7,112 bases of DNA from Clostridia bacterium. Lineage in GTDB: Bacteria; Bacillota_E; RBS10-35; JAJYVN01. A program made the position numbers and the translations under genes. This document shows positions 5,872 to 7,112 of the stretch, one piece after another; position 1 is the first letter of the stretch, and each line of letters begins with the position of its first letter. The notes beneath the pieces were generated by a model. It did not search any database. It had not been told where the DNA came from and worked only from the letters and a program-made list of their open reading frames with translations. The stretch spans positions 1 through 7,112 of the forward strand of contig DAHWHV010000535.1 of NCBI GenBank assembly GCA_027335545.1. Direction: 5' to 3'.

Positions 5872-6528
5872 ATGCTCCCATCCCGACGGACTCCCGGCCA
5901 CGGCGGCCCGCGCACCGCCCTCTCCGTCGCCTGCGCCGCGGCCCTGCTCCTGACGGCCGCCTGCGGCGCCGCCAAGGGCCCGGCCGCGGCGGCGAACCAC
6001 CTCAAGTGCAGCGCGGGCGGGGGCTCCGTCGCGAGCCCACCCGCGGGGGTGACCACCATGGGCGCGCCCATCAACACCCCGGTGCAGCTGATCCACGGCC
6101 ACACCCTCGCCGAGGTGTTCACCGCCAGCGCGCCGATCCTGCAGGTGGGGGCCCAGTCCCCGACCTGGTTCACGACGGGCTCGGGCTACACGCTCACCCT
6201 GTTGCAGGGGGCGGGCCTCAAAGGCAAGCCCCTCTCTTGCACGACGATCACCGCCGCCACGGACAACGAGTGGAACGTGCTCAACCTCAGTAACGCGGCG
6301 CCCGCCGGCGTGTACACCCTGCTGATGGACCACCCCACCGGCACGGCCCAGCAGGCCTGCCCCGGTCACCGCACCGACCCGAACTGCAGCACCACGCCCC
6401 TGTCCGGCAAGAAGGGCGGGGTCATCGGCTGGTGGTCCAACGGCACCGGCGCCTCCGCCGGCGCCTATGCCCTCGTCGACGGCAAGAAGAACGGGGGATC
6501 CTTCTCCGTGTTCTACGAGGCCCAGTGA
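5872..6528 (+). CDS. Secreted lipoprotein with a C-terminal beta-sandwich-like domain
   Basis: The product has 218 residues; GGAGGG lies 8 nt before the ATG. Residues 1-31 form a lipoprotein signal: basic start (SRRTPGH...R), hydrophobic core ALSVACAAALLLTAA and the acceptor Cys31 in LTAAC, a slightly degenerate lipobox with Thr at -3. The mature protein should be anchored on the outer face of the membrane. An Ala-rich linker leads into a domain from about 65 to 218 with alternating beta-strand character: QLIHGHTLAEVFTAS, WFTTGSGYTLTLLQG, EWNVLNLSNAAPAGVYTLLMD, VIGWWSNGTG and GSFSVFYEA. This pattern recalls carbohydrate-binding-like jelly-roll domains that carry a VGWWS motif. Four further cysteines (46, 123, 163, 172) could form two disulfides. 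I see no catalytic motif. A role in binding sugars or surface polymers is a guess from fold resemblance. The gene is divergent from lpd and followed by a strong hairpin. Confidence 0.85.
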   Translation: MLPSRRTPGHGGPRTALSVACAAALLLTAACGAAKGPAAAANHLKCSAGGGSVASPPAGVTTMGAPINTPVQLIHGHTLAEVFTASAPILQVGAQSPTWFTTGSGYTLTLLQGAGLKGKPLSCTTITAATDNEWNVLNLSNAAPAGVYTLLMDHPTGTAQQACPGHRTDPNCSTTPLSGKKGGVIGWWSNGTGASAGAYALVDGKKNGGSFSVFYEAQ

Positions 6529-6602
6529 CGGCCCCACCACCACACCCGTCGTGGGCGCGGAGCCCCCGACCCGCGGAGGAGGCTGCGGCGAAAGGCAGCA
6601 GG

Positions 6603-6626
6603 CCGCCCCTGGACCGCAAGGGGCGG
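6603..6626 (+). terminator. Hairpin downstream of the lipoprotein gene, possible terminator
   Basis: CCGCCCCT (6603-6610) and AGGGGCGG (6619-6626) form a perfect 8-bp stem around an 8-nt loop, 75 nt after the lipoprotein stop codon. No T-run follows, so termination would have to be of the T-tract-free kind. It is the first of three consecutive hairpins in this gap. Confidence 0.4.
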
Positions 6627-6642
6627 TGGGGCACAAGGGACT

Positions 6643-6726
6643 CGGACCCTAGCCTCCGGCAGAGGGTGCCGCACGAACAGCACCGTCCTGGTGGCGATCC
6701 CGCGGCCCCCGGACCGGGATGGGTGC
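6643..6726 (+). other. Two further hairpins in the leader of the selenoprotein candidate
   Basis: CGG-ACCCT (6643-6650) pairs with AGGGT-g-CCG (6663-6671), with one bulged G and a 12-nt loop. Then GCACC (6680-6684) pairs with GGTGC (6722-6726), enclosing ATCCCG (6697-6702) paired with CGGGAT (6715-6720). The second structure ends 27 nt before the AGGAGGG ribosome binding site at 6754. GGTGG followed by CCCGCGG (6690-6706) faintly resembles a T-box core but has the wrong spacing. It may be an untranslated leader with regulatory folding, or GC-rich coincidence. No promoter was recognised. Confidence 0.3.
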
Positions 6727-6767
6727 GCGCGGGCCCCAGGCATCCGGCAGGCGAGGAGGGACGATGG

Positions 6768-7112
6768 ATGCCGCTGACGCTCTGGCAGCTGCCCGGCTGA
6801 AGCTCGTGCCAGAAGGCGGGGGCGTGGCTCTCGCAGGCGGGGCTTTCGTATCAGAGCCGCCACGTCTGGAACGAGGCACCGACGCGGGCGGAGCTGGAGG
6901 CCCTGGCGGTCCTCCTCCCCGGGGGGGCGGACGCGCTCCTCTCCCGCCGCAGCGTACGTTTCCGGGAACTGGGGTTGGCGGACGCGCCCGCGCCGGCCGA
7001 CCTGCTCGCCCTGCTGGCCCGCGAACCGCGGCTGCTGCGGCGGCCGATCGTCAGCGACGGCCGGCTTGCCGTCGTCGGCTTCGACCGGGCGCTCCTGGCG
7101 ACCTCCTTCGCC
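6768..7112 (+). CDS. ArsC/Spx-like thioredoxin-fold selenoprotein with UxxC active site (partial, runs off the window)
   Basis: This reads as a small redox protein of the ArsC/Spx/YffB family in which an in-frame TGA (6798-6800, residue 11) encodes selenocysteine. The N-terminus is MPLTLWQLPG, then U-SSCQKAGAWLSQAGLSYQ. In relatives this position is the first Cys of a CxxC motif followed by K-A-x-x-W-L, and here the second Cys (Cys14) is kept. Downstream are the other family landmarks: NEAPTRAELEAL (about 35-46), LLSRRSVRFRELGL (58-71), ADLLALLAREPRLLRRPIV (77-95) with the conserved Arg-Pro at 92-93, and LAVVGFD (100-106). The frame is open for all 104 codons after the TGA to the window edge. 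At 115 visible residues the domain is nearly complete. AGGAGGG (6754-6760) lies 7 nt before the ATG. A stem-loop starts right after the TGA. The alternative is a Cys-to-stop mutation or a sequence error, but the exact position makes Sec more likely. The substrate (arsenate or a protein disulfide) is unknown. Confidence 0.85.
6801..6829 (+). promoter_or_regulatory. Candidate bacterial SECIS stem-loop after the Sec TGA
   Basis: Directly after the TGA, AGC (6801-6803) pairs with GCT (6827-6829). After a single bulged U (6804), CGTGCC (6805-6810) pairs with GGCGTG (6821-6826), including two G-U wobbles. This makes nine pairs around a 10-nt loop, AGAAGGCGGG, which contains G-rich bases. Bacterial SECIS elements sit inside the coding region just 3' of the UGA and bind SelB through loop guanines and a bulged U. 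The loop here begins 11 nt after the TGA, closer than in the E. coli fdhF element. An alternative longer fold pairs 6799-6810 with 6836-6847 with two mismatches. Folding in GC-rich DNA is easy, so this is supporting evidence only. Confidence 0.5.

Noticed and set aside
5339..5881. N-terminal extension of lpd to the ATG at 5881
   Set aside because: The extra 181 residues lack protein-like composition and overlap the lipoprotein start. The GTG at 5338 has a good ribosome binding site and gives the normal family length.
5017..6636. 539-codon minus-strand ORF across the intergenic region and the lipoprotein gene
   Set aside because: It is antisense to the lipoprotein and overlaps lpd. Composition is Arg, Gly and Pro rich with no motifs, and long shadow ORFs are expected at this GC content.
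6680..6726. T-box-like core (GGTGG then CCCGCGG)
   Set aside because: The spacing differs from the AGGGTGGNACCGCG consensus. No specifier stem was recognised, and the downstream gene is not an aminoacyl-tRNA or amino-acid gene.
6529..6767. Search for a selenocysteine tRNA near the Sec gene
   Set aside because: I found no UCA anticodon stem, no GGTTCGA-type T-arm and no long variable arm on either strand.
6764..7112. Open frame from the ATG at 6764 to the window edge, one frame off the selenoprotein
   Set aside because: Its product is low-complexity Gly, Pro, Arg and Ala with no family resemblance, and the ribosome binding site is only 3 nt away. It is the shadow of the real frame, although a gene caller might prefer it.

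Overview
This window is very GC-rich, by eye well over 70 percent, and shows the strong third-position G/C bias of a high-GC bacterium. The fur-type gene has a sigma-70-type promoter (TTGATT, 17 bp, TATAAT). Ribosome binding sites are purine-rich, and there is a Gram-positive-style lipoprotein. These traits, with the PerR-type regulator and adjacent acpS and nnr, would fit a high-GC Firmicute-like or related monoderm lineage. That placement is inference, and Actinobacteria or Chloroflexota are not excluded.

Left part, minus strand, read right to left. A dihydrolipoamide dehydrogenase gene (3911-5338) is followed by an unusual array of 21-bp and 38-bp repeats (3697-3908). Next comes a strong promoter overlapped by a palindromic PerR/Fur-like operator (3529-3569), which drives a Fur/PerR-family regulator (3042-3506). 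A VIT/CCC1-family membrane protein follows (2311-2880), closest to the membrane domain of MbfA but without the ferritin-like domain. Then come acpS (1717-2115, apparently starting at CTG) and the bifunctional NAD(P)HX repair enzyme nnr (84-1631). The regulator and the membrane protein look like a metal/peroxide-responsive metal-export unit. acpS and nnr are a common housekeeping pair.

Right part, plus strand. A 533-nt region without genes separates the divergent lpd from a secreted lipoprotein with a beta-sandwich-like domain (5872-6528). Just before the lipoprotein's ribosome binding site lie four copies of a 7-mer at exact 10-bp spacing. A hairpin-rich gap of 239 nt follows.

The most interesting item is at the right edge (6768-7112 and beyond). 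It is an ArsC/Spx-like thioredoxin-fold gene with an in-frame TGA exactly where the first cysteine of the redox CxxC motif belongs (P-G-U-S-S-C-Q-K). The frame stays open to the window edge, the start has a well-placed AGGAGGG, and a 9-bp stem-loop begins directly after the TGA. I read it as a selenoprotein with a UxxC active site. Conventional gene calling would miss it or replace it with an overlapping wrong-frame ORF. No selenocysteine tRNA or Sec machinery gene is visible in the window.
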